A program made the position numbers and the translations under genes. 64,000 nt of DNA. Source: Lysobacterales bacterium. Its GTDB lineage: Bacteria > Pseudomonadota > Gammaproteobacteria > Xanthomonadales > Ahniellaceae. Positions 1 through 8,491 of this stretch are shown piece after piece. The stretch lies in the NCBI GenBank assembly GCA_016703225.1, contig JADJCM010000002.1:434001-498000 (forward strand), read 5' to 3'. Below the pieces are notes generated by a model. That model was not told the origin of the DNA. It did no database searches and was given only the letters and a program-made list of their open reading frames with translations. Numbering within the stretch: position 1 is the first letter of the stretch; each line of letters starts with the position of its first letter.

Positions 1-1
1 C

Positions 2-406
2 TTCAAGGCGCAGGCCGAGGGCATCGCGCTGTGGCAGTGCGCCGACGGCAGCGGCTACTGGATCGCCACCGACCAATTCCCCGACCGTAGCCTGTTCCAT
101 GTCTACGACCGCGCCTCGCTGCGGCACCTCGGTGCCTTCGCCGGCCACACCGTCGCCAACACCGACGGCGTCTGGCTGCACCAGGCCGCGACCTCGCGTT
201 TCCCCAACGGCGTGTTCTACGCCGTGCACGACGACCAGGGCGTCGGCGCCTTCGACTGGCGCGACATCGCCAAGGCACTCGCCCTGCGCACGGACTGCTC
301 TGACCCCGTTTTTCCGCACGCGGCAAATCTCCTCCTTGACCGCCCGATTCCCCGCGCCCCAGACTTCACCCTCATCCCGGCGCACCCGTCGAAGAATTGG
401 CGTTAG
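2..406 (+). CDS. 3-phytase-like beta-propeller protein, C-terminal part
   Basis: The reading frame is open from the left edge, so the start lies outside the window. The visible 134 residues match the last blades of the bacterial 3-phytase family, secreted calcium-dependent beta-propeller enzymes that release phosphate from phytate. The family-like features are a glycine-rich GSGYWIATDQ strand, a VYDR segment, an NTDGVWL segment that corresponds to the DTDGI of phytases, and the closing FPNGVFYAVHDDQ followed by FDWRDIA. About 35 residues after this lack recognisable similarity and may be a non-conserved tail. Active-site residues lie mostly outside the window, so activity cannot be judged. 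Assignment rests on recalled family motifs. Confidence 0.75.
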   Translation, partial: FKAQAEGIALWQCADGSGYWIATDQFPDRSLFHVYDRASLRHLGAFAGHTVANTDGVWLHQAATSRFPNGVFYAVHDDQGVGAFDWRDIAKALALRTDCSDPVFPHAANLLLDRPIPRAPDFTLIPAHPSKNWR

Positions 407-412
407 CGATCC

Positions 413-787
413 TTGGTTCCTCCGCCGCACACTGCATTCACTTTCGCGTTTGCGACTCTTCGAGCGGCGCTTGCGCACTTCCTAGCGTACGCGTCGCTGT
501 TTATCGTCCTTGGCACCATTGCGGTTGGCCGCGCACTGACCGTTGGCTGGCTCGAGCCCTTTCGCATCGGCGAGGTCGAGGTGCCGAAGTTCATGGGCAT
601 GCATGCCTCCAATGTTGCGGTTGCCGTGTTCTGTGCCGTTGCCGTGGCGGCAGTTGCGGTTGGTTTTGTCGTCCGCTATTTCCATTCCCGCTCGTTTCTC
701 GCACGGTTGCGATCACGCGGCGTCACGGATATCAACAGTGACGGCAAGACCGACGTATTCACAGACAAGTTCCTGGATGATCTCTGA
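413..787 (+). CDS. small membrane protein of unknown function
   Basis: A 124-codon frame begins 6 bp after the phytase stop. The only start at the beginning of the frame is TTG, and there is no convincing ribosome binding site, so the true start may be internal. Two hydrophobic stretches (about residues 24-42 and 67-88) predict an inner-membrane hairpin. The C-terminus carries D-I-N-S-D-G-K-T-D, which resembles the calcium-binding loop of EF-hand or dockerin proteins but lacks an acidic residue at loop position 12. I do not recognise a family. Hydrophobic periodicity and absence of a better frame support coding, but the evidence is modest. Confidence 0.4.
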   Translation: MVPPPHTAFTFAFATLRAALAHFLAYASLFIVLGTIAVGRALTVGWLEPFRIGEVEVPKFMGMHASNVAVAVFCAVAVAAVAVGFVVRYFHSRSFLARLRSRGVTDINSDGKTDVFTDKFLDDL

Positions 788-991
788 CGAGGGGTCGGCC
801 GCTCTCATGCGCTTCGTGTTCCGCCCCAACAAGGAGACGCCGTGGTGGTACCTGACCTTGGGTTCGATCGGATCCATCCTTTCGCGATGAATGTGCGGTT
901 TGCGGGTGTGGCTGTTGAGTTGCGCGGGTGCGCGTGTGGGCACCTCGCTCAGGTGATGGTCGTCAAAACGGCGCGATTGAGGGGCAGCGCG

Positions 992-1324
992 ATGAAGACG
1001 CGGCATGTGATCTTGCGGGAGATTGAGGACGCCGACGGGTCGCGGCTGCTGACGGCGGCGCTGGGTGCCGGGGGAGAGCTGTTGATCGAAGGGCGGGACT
1101 GCGGGGACGGCGTCGAGCGGATTTTCGGGGTGCGCGAGTACGAGTGGGCGTGGACGATTCCGGCGGAGGCCGTGGCTGGCCTGCTGCGTGCGTTGCAGGC
1201 GCCCACGGACGACGTCCTTGCCGCGCTGCGGGACCGTTTCAGCGGGGAGAATGCGGCCGACATCGGCACGTTCCTGGAGTTCCACCGAATTCCCACGACG
1301 CGTTGGTCGCGTACCGGCGACTGA
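992..1324 (+). CDS. conserved hypothetical protein (110 aa)
   Basis: The start chosen is the ATG at 992, preceded by GAGGGGCAGCGCG, a good ribosome binding site; the frame is open further upstream but without conserved character. The protein is soluble, with a beta-rich first half (GGELLIEGRDCGDGVERIFG) followed by an EYEWAWTIPAE segment and a helical C-terminus ending in a WSRTGD tail. I recall similar 110-120 residue hypothetical proteins in actinobacteria and planctomycetes with the same EYEW-W and FWSR-GD signatures, but no function. It stands alone between a membrane protein and a c-di-GMP enzyme and does not clearly belong to either. Confidence 0.65.
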   Translation: MKTRHVILREIEDADGSRLLTAALGAGGELLIEGRDCGDGVERIFGVREYEWAWTIPAEAVAGLLRALQAPTDDVLAALRDRFSGENAADIGTFLEFHRIPTTRWSRTGD

Positions 1325-1416
1325 CGGCGGGTTGCAGCCCGTGGGTGTGACTTGCCTGCTGCGCGGCGGCGGCGGACGGCTTATGCTCGGGCAGCGTGCT
1401 CCAGCTGGATGCCGGA

Positions 1417-3891
1417 ATGAACGACGCCGAACGCAACGACCTGCGCCGCGACTGCCCGTTCACCTGGGTGATGCAGTTGCATGTGCCGGCCTTCGCGCTC
1501 GATCGTGGCGCGCACGTTGTCGCCTGGAACGAAGCGCTGGCGCAGCTGACCGGGGTCACATCGGCGAGCATGCTCGGGGCCAGCGCAGTATGGCCGGCGT
1601 TCTCGGTCGAGCCGCAGCTATCGCTGGCCGAGTTGCTGTTGGTCGAGCGGCGAGTGGCTGCTGCGGATGCCACGGTGGCGGAGCACTTCGCCGAGGTCGG
1701 TGTATTCCGATTGCCGGTCGATGGTCGCGAAGTTGTACTTGCGCTCGACGCGTGCGTGCTGCGCGATGCCGACGGAAGCGAACTCGGGGTGCTGCAGACG
1801 CTGGTGGACCACAGCGAGGCGCACCGTGCCGGAGCGCGCTTCCGGCGCATCTTCGAGTCTTCGCCCGATCCGGTCTGGATCATCGAGAACAATACCTTCG
1901 TCGATTGCAACGACGCCGCCGTGGCCATGCTCGGCTATGCCAGCCGCGAGGCGCTGCTGAACACGCATCCTTCGCAGCTGTCGCCGAGCCACCAGCCCTG
2001 TGGCATGGGTTCGTTCGAGAAAGCCGAGCTGATGATGGATCTGGCCACGCGCAACGGCCTGCATCGGTTCGAGTGGGTGCACCTGCGCGTCGACGGCAGC
2101 CCGTTCGACGCCGAGGTGACGCTGGCGCGACTCGAGGTCGGTGGCCAGCACGCGATCTACTGCACCTGGCGTGACATCACCGAGCGCAAGGCCGCGGAGC
2201 GTGCCGTGCGCCTTTACGCGACCGTGTTCCACACCTCGGGCGAGGGCATCCTGATCTGCGATGCCGACAACCGCATCGTCGCGATCAACGAGGCGATGAC
2301 CCGGCTCACCGGCTACAGCGCCGAGGAACTGGTCGGACACAATCCGAGCGTGCTCGCCGCTGGCCGCACCGCGCCCGAGGTGTACGTCGGCATGTGGCAG
2401 GCGCTGGAGCGCGATCACTTCTGGCAAGGCGAGCTGTGGGACCGGCGCAAGGACGGCAGCGTGTTCGCGAACTGGGCCTCGATCAGCGTCAGCACCGACA
2501 CCGACGGGCGCGTGCTGAACTACATCGGCACCTTCAGCGACATCAGCGAGCGCAAGGAGGCCGAGGCACGCATCGACTGGCTGGCGCACCACGACGCGCT
2601 CACCGGCCTGCTCAACCGCCATGGTCTCGATCAGCGCCTGCAGCAGGCGATCGCCGCAGCGCGCCGCGAGATGCAGGTGCTGGCGCTGGTGTTCCTCGAC
2701 CTCGACCGCTTCAAGCTGGTCAACGACAGCATTGGCCACCACAGCGGCGACCAGGTGCTGACCGAGGTCGGGCGGCGCCTGCGCGACTGCGTGCGCAATG
2801 CCGACATCATCGCCCGCCTGGGCGGCGACGAGTTCGTGCTGGTGCTGACCGGCCTCGACGACCCGCTCGACACGCTGCAGGTGACGCGCAAGCTGCAGGC
2901 CGCGCTGAGCGCGCCGTACCAGGTCGGCGGACGCTCGCTGCACCTGACCCCGAGCATGGGCGTGAGCCTGTTCCCGACCGACGCCCAGGAAGCCGATGGC
3001 CTGCTGCGCGAGGCCGACACCGCGATGTACCACGCCAAGGAAAGCGGTCGGAACAACACCCAGTTCTACGCCACCGAGATGACCGCGCGCGCGACCGCGC
3101 GCCTGGACCTGGAGCGCGACCTGCGCCGTGCGCTCGATGAGGACGAGTTCGAGTTGTACTACCAGCCTCAGGTGCTGGCCCACGGCGGTCAACTGTGCGG
3201 CATGGAGGCATTGGTGCGATGGCGCCACCCGCAGCGCGGCCTGGTCGGTCCGTCCGGTTTCATCGCCGTGGCCGAGGAGAGCGGCCTGATCCTGCCGCTC
3301 GGCGCCTGGGTGCTGGACGAAGCCTGCCGACAGATGAGCATCTGGCGCGACCGCGGAGTGGCGCCCCCGCGCATGGCGGTGAACCTGTCGGTGCACCAGT
3401 TGCGCCAGGTCGACCTGGTCGAACTGGTGCGCGCGACCTTGTTTCGGCACCACCTCGAAGCCGGAGTGCTGGTGCTGGAGATCACCGAGTCTGCAGCGAT
3501 GGAACGCCCGGAGCAGGCGATCTCGCGCCTGCGCGAGCTGCGCGACATGGGCATCGAGCTGGCGATGGACGACTTCGGCACCGGCTATTCCTCGCTCGCC
3601 TACCTGCAGTCGCTGCCGCTGCAGTCGCTCAAGCTCGACCGCGGGTTCGTGCGCGACCTGGAACGCAACCCGGGCGATGCCGCGATCTGCGCGGCCACCG
3701 TGGCGCTGGCGCACAAGCTCGGGCTCGCGGTCGTGGCCGAGGGCGTGGAAACCGCCGGTCAGGCGGCGTTCCTGCTGGCCCAGGGTTGCGACCAGCTGCA
3801 GGGCAACCGCTACGGCGAGGCCGCTCCCGCAGCGTTCTGGGAACAACACTGGCGCGCCCACTCGGACGCGGAAGTGGCGGGTGGGAGGTAG
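1417..3891 (+). CDS. PAS-PAS-PAS-GGDEF-EAL cyclic-di-GMP enzyme
   Basis: This is a soluble sensor that could make and break c-di-GMP. Three PAS-like domains sit at roughly residues 25-135, 144-260 and 265-385; the second and third end in the typical DITERK/DISERK linker. A GGDEF domain (about 391-553) has an intact RLGGDEF signature, and the EAL domain (about 565-808) keeps EAL, the N of VNLS, the ExTE of LEITES, DDFGTG, the K and D of LKLDR and the E of EGVET. Both activities are therefore plausible. The ATG at 1417 is preferred; a GTG at 1396 is in frame. No transmembrane segment is seen, so it acts in the cytoplasm, and the signal bound by the PAS domains is unknown. Confidence 0.9.
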   Translation: MNDAERNDLRRDCPFTWVMQLHVPAFALDRGAHVVAWNEALAQLTGVTSASMLGASAVWPAFSVEPQLSLAELLLVERRVAAADATVAEHFAEVGVFRLPVDGREVVLALDACVLRDADGSELGVLQTLVDHSEAHRAGARFRRIFESSPDPVWIIENNTFVDCNDAAVAMLGYASREALLNTHPSQLSPSHQPCGMGSFEKAELMMDLATRNGLHRFEWVHLRVDGSPFDAEVTLARLEVGGQHAIYCTWRDITERKAAERAVRLYATVFHTSGEGILICDADNRIVAINEAMTRLTGYSAEELVGHNPSVLAAGRTAPEVYVGMWQALERDHFWQGELWDRRKDGSVFANWASISVSTDTDGRVLNYIGTFSDISERKEAEARIDWLAHHDALTGLLNRHGLDQRLQQAIAAARREMQVLALVFLDLDRFKLVNDSIGHHSGDQVLTEVGRRLRDCVRNADIIARLGGDEFVLVLTGLDDPLDTLQVTRKLQAALSAPYQVGGRSLHLTPSMGVSLFPTDAQEADGLLREADTAMYHAKESGRNNTQFYATEMTARATARLDLERDLRRALDEDEFELYYQPQVLAHGGQLCGMEALVRWRHPQRGLVGPSGFIAVAEESGLILPLGAWVLDEACRQMSIWRDRGVAPPRMAVNLSVHQLRQVDLVELVRATLFRHHLEAGVLVLEITESAAMERPEQAISRLRELRDMGIELAMDDFGTGYSSLAYLQSLPLQSLKLDRGFVRDLERNPGDAAICAATVALAHKLGLAVVAEGVETAGQAAFLLAQGCDQLQGNRYGEAAPAAFWEQHWRAHSDAEVAGGR

Positions 3892-3897
3892 GTCGGT

Positions 3898-4256
3898 TGG
3901 GGTGCATTGCATCGGGCGGGGTGCATTGCATTGCATCGGGCGGGGTGCATCACATCGGGCGGTGCGCCTCGCTTTGCTCGGCACACCCTACGCACACACT
4001 ACGCACACCTTGCGCTGGCGTGAACGCATCCGCGTGATGCGTCCTGCGTAGGGTGTGCACCGCGAAGCGGTGCGCACCGATGCGATGACGTTGCGGTGCG
4101 CATCACTTCGGGCGGTGCGCCTCGCTTTGCTCGGCACACCCTACGCACACCCTACGCACACCTTGCGCTGGCGTGAACGCATCCGCGTGATGCGTCCTGC
4201 GTAGGGTGTGCACCGCGAAGCGGTGCGCACCGATCATGAAGGCCGCGGTGCGCACC
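3898..4256. repeat. tandem palindromic repeat array, about 153-bp period
   Basis: The gap holds no gene. It starts with three short imperfect copies of a GGGGTGCAT...CATCGGGCG unit (3898-3960). A 135-bp segment at 3947-4081 is then repeated at 4100-4234 with only two or three differences, followed by a partial third end (near 4243-4256). Each unit is bounded by imperfect inverted arms of about 30 bp: the left arm reads GGTGCGC...CACACCCTA and the right arm TAGGGTGTGCACCGCG followed by AAGCGGTGCGCACC. The arms could fold into stem-loops in either strand. This is the architecture of REP/BIME-type intergenic elements, and the array lies between convergent genes. Confidence 0.85.
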
Positions 4257-4265
4257 GATTTCGCA

Positions 4266-6377
4266 TTACGCCGCGCGCGCGGCGTCGCGTTGCAGTTCGG
4301 CAAGGTCGAGCACGCGATCGGCGAGTGCGAGGGTTTCGCGTCGGTGCGCGATCATCACGCGGGTGATGCCGAGGCGACGCACATTGCCGTTGACGCGCTG
4401 CTCGGTGGCGGCATCGAGTGCGCTGGTGGCCTCGTCCAGGAACAGCAGGCGCGGCTCGGCGTAGAGTGCGCGCGCCAGCAGCACGCGTTGCTGCTGGCCG
4501 CCGGACAGCGCTCCGCCCATGTCGCCGATCAGCGACTCGAATCCCATCGGTAGCTGCGCGATCTCCTCGCGGATGCCGGCCAGTTCCGCCGCCAGCTCCA
4601 GCCGCGCCGGGTCCGGCTGCGGGTCCTGGAAGGTGATGTTGTCGCGTAGGCTGCCGCCGATCAGTTGGTCCTCCTGCATCACCGCGGCGCACAGCGCGCG
4701 GTAGGGGCCGAGGCCGATGCGGCGGATGTCGATGCCGTCGAGCAGCACCTCACCTTCGCCGGGTTCGAGCAGGCCCATCATGATCTTGATCAGCGTGGTC
4801 TTGCCCTGGCCGCTGCGGCCGGCGAAGGCGACGCATTCGCCGGCGCGGACACGCAGGTTCAGGTGCCGAAACAGCCACGGCTCGTCCTCGCCGTAGCGGA
4901 AGCCGACGTCGCGCAGCACCAGTTCACCGCGCACGCCGGCGCGCGCCAGACCGGGGCCGTCGTGGTGCGCCTCCGGGTCGCTGAACACGATGTCGGCGAG
5001 GCGGCTGAGGTGCAGCCCGAGCATGCGGTAGTCGAGCAGCTTGTCGATCAGGTTGGTGCAGCGCGCGGAAAACAACTGGCGGTAGGCGAGAAAGCCCATC
5101 AGCATGCCGACGCTGATCTCGCCATCGAGCACGGCGAGCGCGCCGAGCCAGACCAGTGCCACCGATTCGAGCCCGCTGGTGACGCCCTGCACCGCCTGGT
5201 AGCCGAGCTGCAGCCGGCGGCTGCGCGCCTCGGCGTTCACCGCCTCGGCCTGCAGCCCGGTCCACACCGCGTGGCGTTCGAGTTCGCGCCCGAACACCTT
5301 GATCGGCAGCATCGCGCGCAACGATTCGAGGAACTGCGACTCGGCCCGAGCGCGCCGCACGATGGCATCCAGCGTGGTCTCGCGCAGCCCGTGGAACCAC
5401 CACAGTCGGGTGCCGGCGTAGAGCAGGGTCGCGGCCACCGCCACGGCGCACAGGCGCGGGCTGTAGGCGAGCATCAGCGCCAGCGTGGACAGCGCCATGA
5501 CGCCGTCGACCACGCCCTCGATCAGGCCGCCGGTGAGCGTCTCGCGCACCGGGTTCAAGGCGTTGACGCGCGACTGCAGGTCGCCGACCTGGCGCTTCTG
5601 GAAGAACTCCAGCGGCAGCCGCAGCAGGTGGCGCATGACATTGGCACCGAGCTGCAGGTTCAACGCGCTGCCGAGGTAGAGCACGGCCCAGCCGCGCAGT
5701 GCCTCGGCCGCGACCTTGACCACGGTGAGCACGGCGAAGCCGATGCCGAGCAGGGCCAGCAGCGGGCGGTCGCCAGCGACCAGCACCTGGTCGAGTGTCA
5801 GCTGCAGGAAGTAGGGCAGCAGCAATGCGAAGCCCTGGATCGCGAGCGCGAGCAGCACGATCTGCACCAGACTGCCCTTGAGCCCGCTGGCGCTGCCCCA
5901 CAGCTGCGAGAGCCGCAACGGCGTGGTCGAGCGCTCCGGGCGGAAGGCGCGTGTCGGCGTCAGTTCCAGCGCAACGCCGCTGAAGCCGCGCGAGAGTTCG
6001 GCGGCGTCGACGTTGCGCGCGCCGCGGGCCGGGTCGTGGATGCGATAGCGGCCCTTGCCGACGCCGACCAGGACCACGAAATGGTTGAGGTTCCAGTGCA
6101 GCACCGCCGGCAGTCGCAACTGCCCGAGCGCGGCCGGCTCGACGCGCAGCGCGCGCGGCGCCAGTTGCAGTTGCTCGGCGGTCGCCATCAGCTGCTTCAG
6201 GGTCATGCCCTTGAGGGTGACGCCGAAGCGGCGGCGCAACGCGAACAGGTCGACCTCGTGGCCGTGGCGCGCGGCGACCATCGCCAGGCAGGCGAGGCCG
6301 CATTCGGCGACTTCGTTCTGCAGCACCACCGGCACCCGTGGCCGGGCCGAGAATCGCAGCAGTTCATGGACCTTCAT
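4266..6377 (-). CDS. peptidase-containing ABC transporter (C39-type peptide exporter)
   Basis: This 703-residue protein should cleave a double-glycine leader and pump the released peptide across the inner membrane. Residues 1-130 are a C39 cysteine peptidase: Q20, C26 in the AECGLAC motif, H99 in LNHFVVLVG and D115 in HDPARG. A six-helix membrane domain follows (about 165-450). The nucleotide-binding domain has Walker A GRSGQGKTTL at 520, LSGGQ at 624, Walker B LLFLDE at 644 and the H-loop His near 678. All catalytic residues are present. It starts 21 bp after the adaptor gene stop, and the substrate gene is two genes upstream, so the three form one cassette. The family includes bacteriocin and microcin exporters such as CvaB. 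Confidence 0.93.
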   Translation of the reverse strand: MKVHELLRFSARPRVPVVLQNEVAECGLACLAMVAARHGHEVDLFALRRRFGVTLKGMTLKQLMATAEQLQLAPRALRVEPAALGQLRLPAVLHWNLNHFVVLVGVGKGRYRIHDPARGARNVDAAELSRGFSGVALELTPTRAFRPERSTTPLRLSQLWGSASGLKGSLVQIVLLALAIQGFALLLPYFLQLTLDQVLVAGDRPLLALLGIGFAVLTVVKVAAEALRGWAVLYLGSALNLQLGANVMRHLLRLPLEFFQKRQVGDLQSRVNALNPVRETLTGGLIEGVVDGVMALSTLALMLAYSPRLCAVAVAATLLYAGTRLWWFHGLRETTLDAIVRRARAESQFLESLRAMLPIKVFGRELERHAVWTGLQAEAVNAEARSRRLQLGYQAVQGVTSGLESVALVWLGALAVLDGEISVGMLMGFLAYRQLFSARCTNLIDKLLDYRMLGLHLSRLADIVFSDPEAHHDGPGLARAGVRGELVLRDVGFRYGEDEPWLFRHLNLRVRAGECVAFAGRSGQGKTTLIKIMMGLLEPGEGEVLLDGIDIRRIGLGPYRALCAAVMQEDQLIGGSLRDNITFQDPQPDPARLELAAELAGIREEIAQLPMGFESLIGDMGGALSGGQQQRVLLARALYAEPRLLFLDEATSALDAATEQRVNGNVRRLGITRVMIAHRRETLALADRVLDLAELQRDAARAA

Positions 6378-6398
6378 TGCGGGTGGCTCCGTGGTGGC

Positions 6399-8252
6399 TC
6401 AGCGGCCGCGCAGCGCAAACAGCGGCGCCAGCAGCCATTCGACGATGCGCGGGCGATCGATGACGATGTCGGCGCCAAGGCGCATGCCGGCAGCGAGCGC
6501 CTGGCGGCGACCTTCGGCCGCGAAGTCCTGGCTGGCGAGCGCGACCCGCACCCGGTACGCCGGCTCGTCCTGGCGATGACTGCCGCCGAGGTCGATGCCT
6601 TCGAGTGCCGCGCCGGAGATCTCGACGATGCGGCCGCTGCATGCGCCGTATTTCTGGTACGGGAATGCGTCCAGCTTCAGTTGCACCTCCTGGCCGACGC
6701 GCAGGAAACCGATCGCGCGCGAGGGCACCGCGAGTTCGGCGAGCAGCGGCGCGTTCGCGTCGACCAGCAGCAGCAGCGGTGCGCCGGCGGCGACGCTTTG
6801 ACCGCTCTGCACCAGCACCGCGGCGACGCGCCCGGCGCTGGGCGCGCGCAGGGTCGCTCCACTTTGCAGGCGTACCTGCGCCAGCCGCTGCGTGAGTTGG
6901 CTGCGGCGCTCGGCGATGGCTTCGCGGCGACGCGCGGCCTCCAGCGGTTGCAGCGCGAGCGCGTGGCGCGCGCTGCCGATGGCGCTGCCGGCGCGGTCGA
7001 GTTCGCGCGCCAGCGCCAGCGTCTGCACCTGCGCCGAGAGTGCCTGCTGTTCCAGCTCCTGCAGCTGCATGCGCGCGATCACGCCGCGCGCGGCGAGGCT
7101 GCGGCTGCGCTCCAGGTTGTCGGCGAGCAGTCGTTCGCGCTGGCGCTGCAGTTGCTGCTGGCGCGCGAGTTCGCTGCGTTCGCGTTCGCTCGCGCCGAGT
7201 GCCTGTTGCAGTTGCGCGCGATCGAGTGGGTCCTGGCGATCCAGGTCGGCGGCCTCGTTCGCGAGGCGCTGCAGCGAGGCGTCGAGTTCGCGCTCCAGGT
7301 CGGCCTCGACGGCGCGACCGCCGGCATCGACCTGGGCCGAGCCGATGCGTGCGACCGCGTCTCCGCCGCGCACGTCGGCGCCGCTGGCGGCCAGCACCTC
7401 GACCACGCCGGCGCGCGGTGCGGTGATGCGGACCACGCCGCTGGCCGGCAGCAGCAAGCCGCTGGCGGTCTCGGTGCGGGCATAGCGGCCGAAGCCGGCG
7501 AACGCGGCGACCGCGAGCAGCAGCGCGAGCACGCCGGCGCTGAGTACGCGCAGCGACAGCGGCTGCACCAGCAGCACTTCGCCCTCGATGCGGCGTTCGC
7601 GCGCGCGCAGCGCTTCGGCGCGGAACAGCCCGGGGTCGGCGGCACCCTGGGCCTGGCGCAGATCCAGCAGCTGCAGGTCCGAGGTCGGATCAAGGTCGAT
7701 GGCCGCGCCCAGCAGCAGCGCCCGCGGGGCCACGCGCGCCAGTCGCGCGGCGAACTCGGCGCGCGCCGCGGCGTCGGCGTGGCCGCGGCAGAACCACCAG
7801 CACAGGCGGCCGTCGCCGGCGCGCGCCGACAGCGCCGTGGCGGAGCGCGGCGCATGCGGCAGCGGCTCGCCGAGGTCGGACAGTGCCAGTACCTGTTCCG
7901 CCAGCCACCACGGGCTCTGCCCGGGGGCGAGTCGGCGGGGCAGCTCGGTGGCGAGCCAGCGCGCGCAGGCCGGGCGCTCGGCGGCGGGCAGCGCGAGCAG
8001 CGGGTCGCCGGGCAGCAGTCCGAGTTCGAACAGGCAACGCTGCAGGGTCGCCGGGTCGAGACGCAGATCAAATTCGTCGTGGATCACTTCGGCGAGTGCG
8101 GCCGGGGTCCACAGCGGTGACTCGAAATGCAGGTGCAAGGGGTCGTTGCCGACCAGCAGCTGCAGCAGGAACGCGGCCTGGCGCGGGTCCAGCACCGGGA
8201 CTTCGGCGGTGGCCGGGGCGCGGCCGGTGGCGGCATCGGGTTCGTGCATCAT
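6399..8252 (-). CDS. HlyD-family export adaptor with transposase-like N-terminal domain
   Basis: The C-terminal two thirds (about 207-617) are a periplasmic adaptor that would bridge the ABC transporter to an outer-membrane channel. It has a conserved juxtamembrane LFRAEALRARERR-GEVLL segment, one transmembrane helix (about 235-254), two biotinyl-lipoyl-like halves around a long coiled coil (about 310-460) and a closing beta-barrel. The first 200 residues are unusual for the family. Residues 46-80 (LWTPAALAEVIHDEFDLRL, then TLQRCLFELGL) resemble the winged helix of IS630-type transposases, and 90-200 loosely follow the transposase core without its catalytic acids. Two ATG codons are adjacent (8252, 8249), with no strong ribosome binding site. 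No outer-membrane partner is encoded here. Confidence 0.85.
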   Translation of the reverse strand: MMHEPDAATGRAPATAEVPVLDPRQAAFLLQLLVGNDPLHLHFESPLWTPAALAEVIHDEFDLRLDPATLQRCLFELGLLPGDPLLALPAAERPACARWLATELPRRLAPGQSPWWLAEQVLALSDLGEPLPHAPRSATALSARAGDGRLCWWFCRGHADAAARAEFAARLARVAPRALLLGAAIDLDPTSDLQLLDLRQAQGAADPGLFRAEALRARERRIEGEVLLVQPLSLRVLSAGVLALLLAVAAFAGFGRYARTETASGLLLPASGVVRITAPRAGVVEVLAASGADVRGGDAVARIGSAQVDAGGRAVEADLERELDASLQRLANEAADLDRQDPLDRAQLQQALGASERERSELARQQQLQRQRERLLADNLERSRSLAARGVIARMQLQELEQQALSAQVQTLALARELDRAGSAIGSARHALALQPLEAARRREAIAERRSQLTQRLAQVRLQSGATLRAPSAGRVAAVLVQSGQSVAAGAPLLLLVDANAPLLAELAVPSRAIGFLRVGQEVQLKLDAFPYQKYGACSGRIVEISGAALEGIDLGGSHRQDEPAYRVRVALASQDFAAEGRRQALAAGMRLGADIVIDRPRIVEWLLAPLFALRGR

Positions 8253-8267
8253 CGGGTCGCGGAAGAA

Positions 8268-8295
8268 GCGCCACCACCGCGGACGGCGGTGGCGC
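8268..8295 (-). terminator. stem-loop between peptide and adaptor genes, possible attenuator
   Basis: An inverted repeat GCGCCACC.. / ..GGTGGCGC with an internal GC-rich loop lies in the 49 bp between the peptide stop and the adaptor start. It lacks a following U-run, so it is more likely a partial terminator or a 3-prime stabiliser that keeps peptide mRNA in excess over transporter mRNA than a complete terminator. This is inferred from position and symmetry only. Confidence 0.5.
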
Positions 8296-8301
8296 GAGCC
8301 A

Positions 8302-8472
8302 TCAACCGCCGAACGGCGTGTTGATGATCACCGGCAGGTTCAGGTCGATGAACCAGGGGCGCGGCGGGAACGGGAAGTGGTGCGGCACGGTGCCGCAGAA
8401 CCAGTCGCCGTCATAACCACCAGCGACGCTGGCCGCTTCGGCCGCATTGAGCTCACGGATTGCAACGTTCAT
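8302..8472 (-). CDS. double-glycine leader peptide precursor (bacteriocin/microcin-like)
   Basis: A 56-codon gene with a good ribosome binding site (TGAGGAAAAACGA before the ATG). The leader MNVAIRELNAAEAASVAGG has the hallmarks of double-glycine leaders: a REL motif, an E at -8 and V-A-G-G at -4 to -1, so the C39 peptidase of the neighbouring transporter should cut after G19. The predicted mature peptide is 37 residues. It begins YDGDWFCGT, contains a His-His and a Pro/Phe-rich middle (HHFPFPPRPWF), a hydrophobic LNLPVIIN stretch and ends PFGG. It has a single cysteine and no Lys. I recognise no known bacteriocin family. No modification enzyme or obvious immunity gene is adjacent, so it may be an antimicrobial, a signal or something else. 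Confidence 0.85.
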   Translation of the reverse strand: MNVAIRELNAAEAASVAGGYDGDWFCGTVPHHFPFPPRPWFIDLNLPVIINTPFGG

Positions 8473-8491
8473 TCGTTTTTCCTCAGTTTGT

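Noticed and set aside
3898..4256. Possible CRISPR array
   Set aside because: Repeats are long (135 bp), nearly identical throughout and lack unique spacers between short repeats; no cas genes are nearby.
4665..8120. 1151-codon open frame on the plus strand
   Set aside because: Antisense to the transporter and adaptor genes, with low-complexity Gln/Ala/Arg/His content; it exists because of high GC and strong codon bias on the opposite strand.
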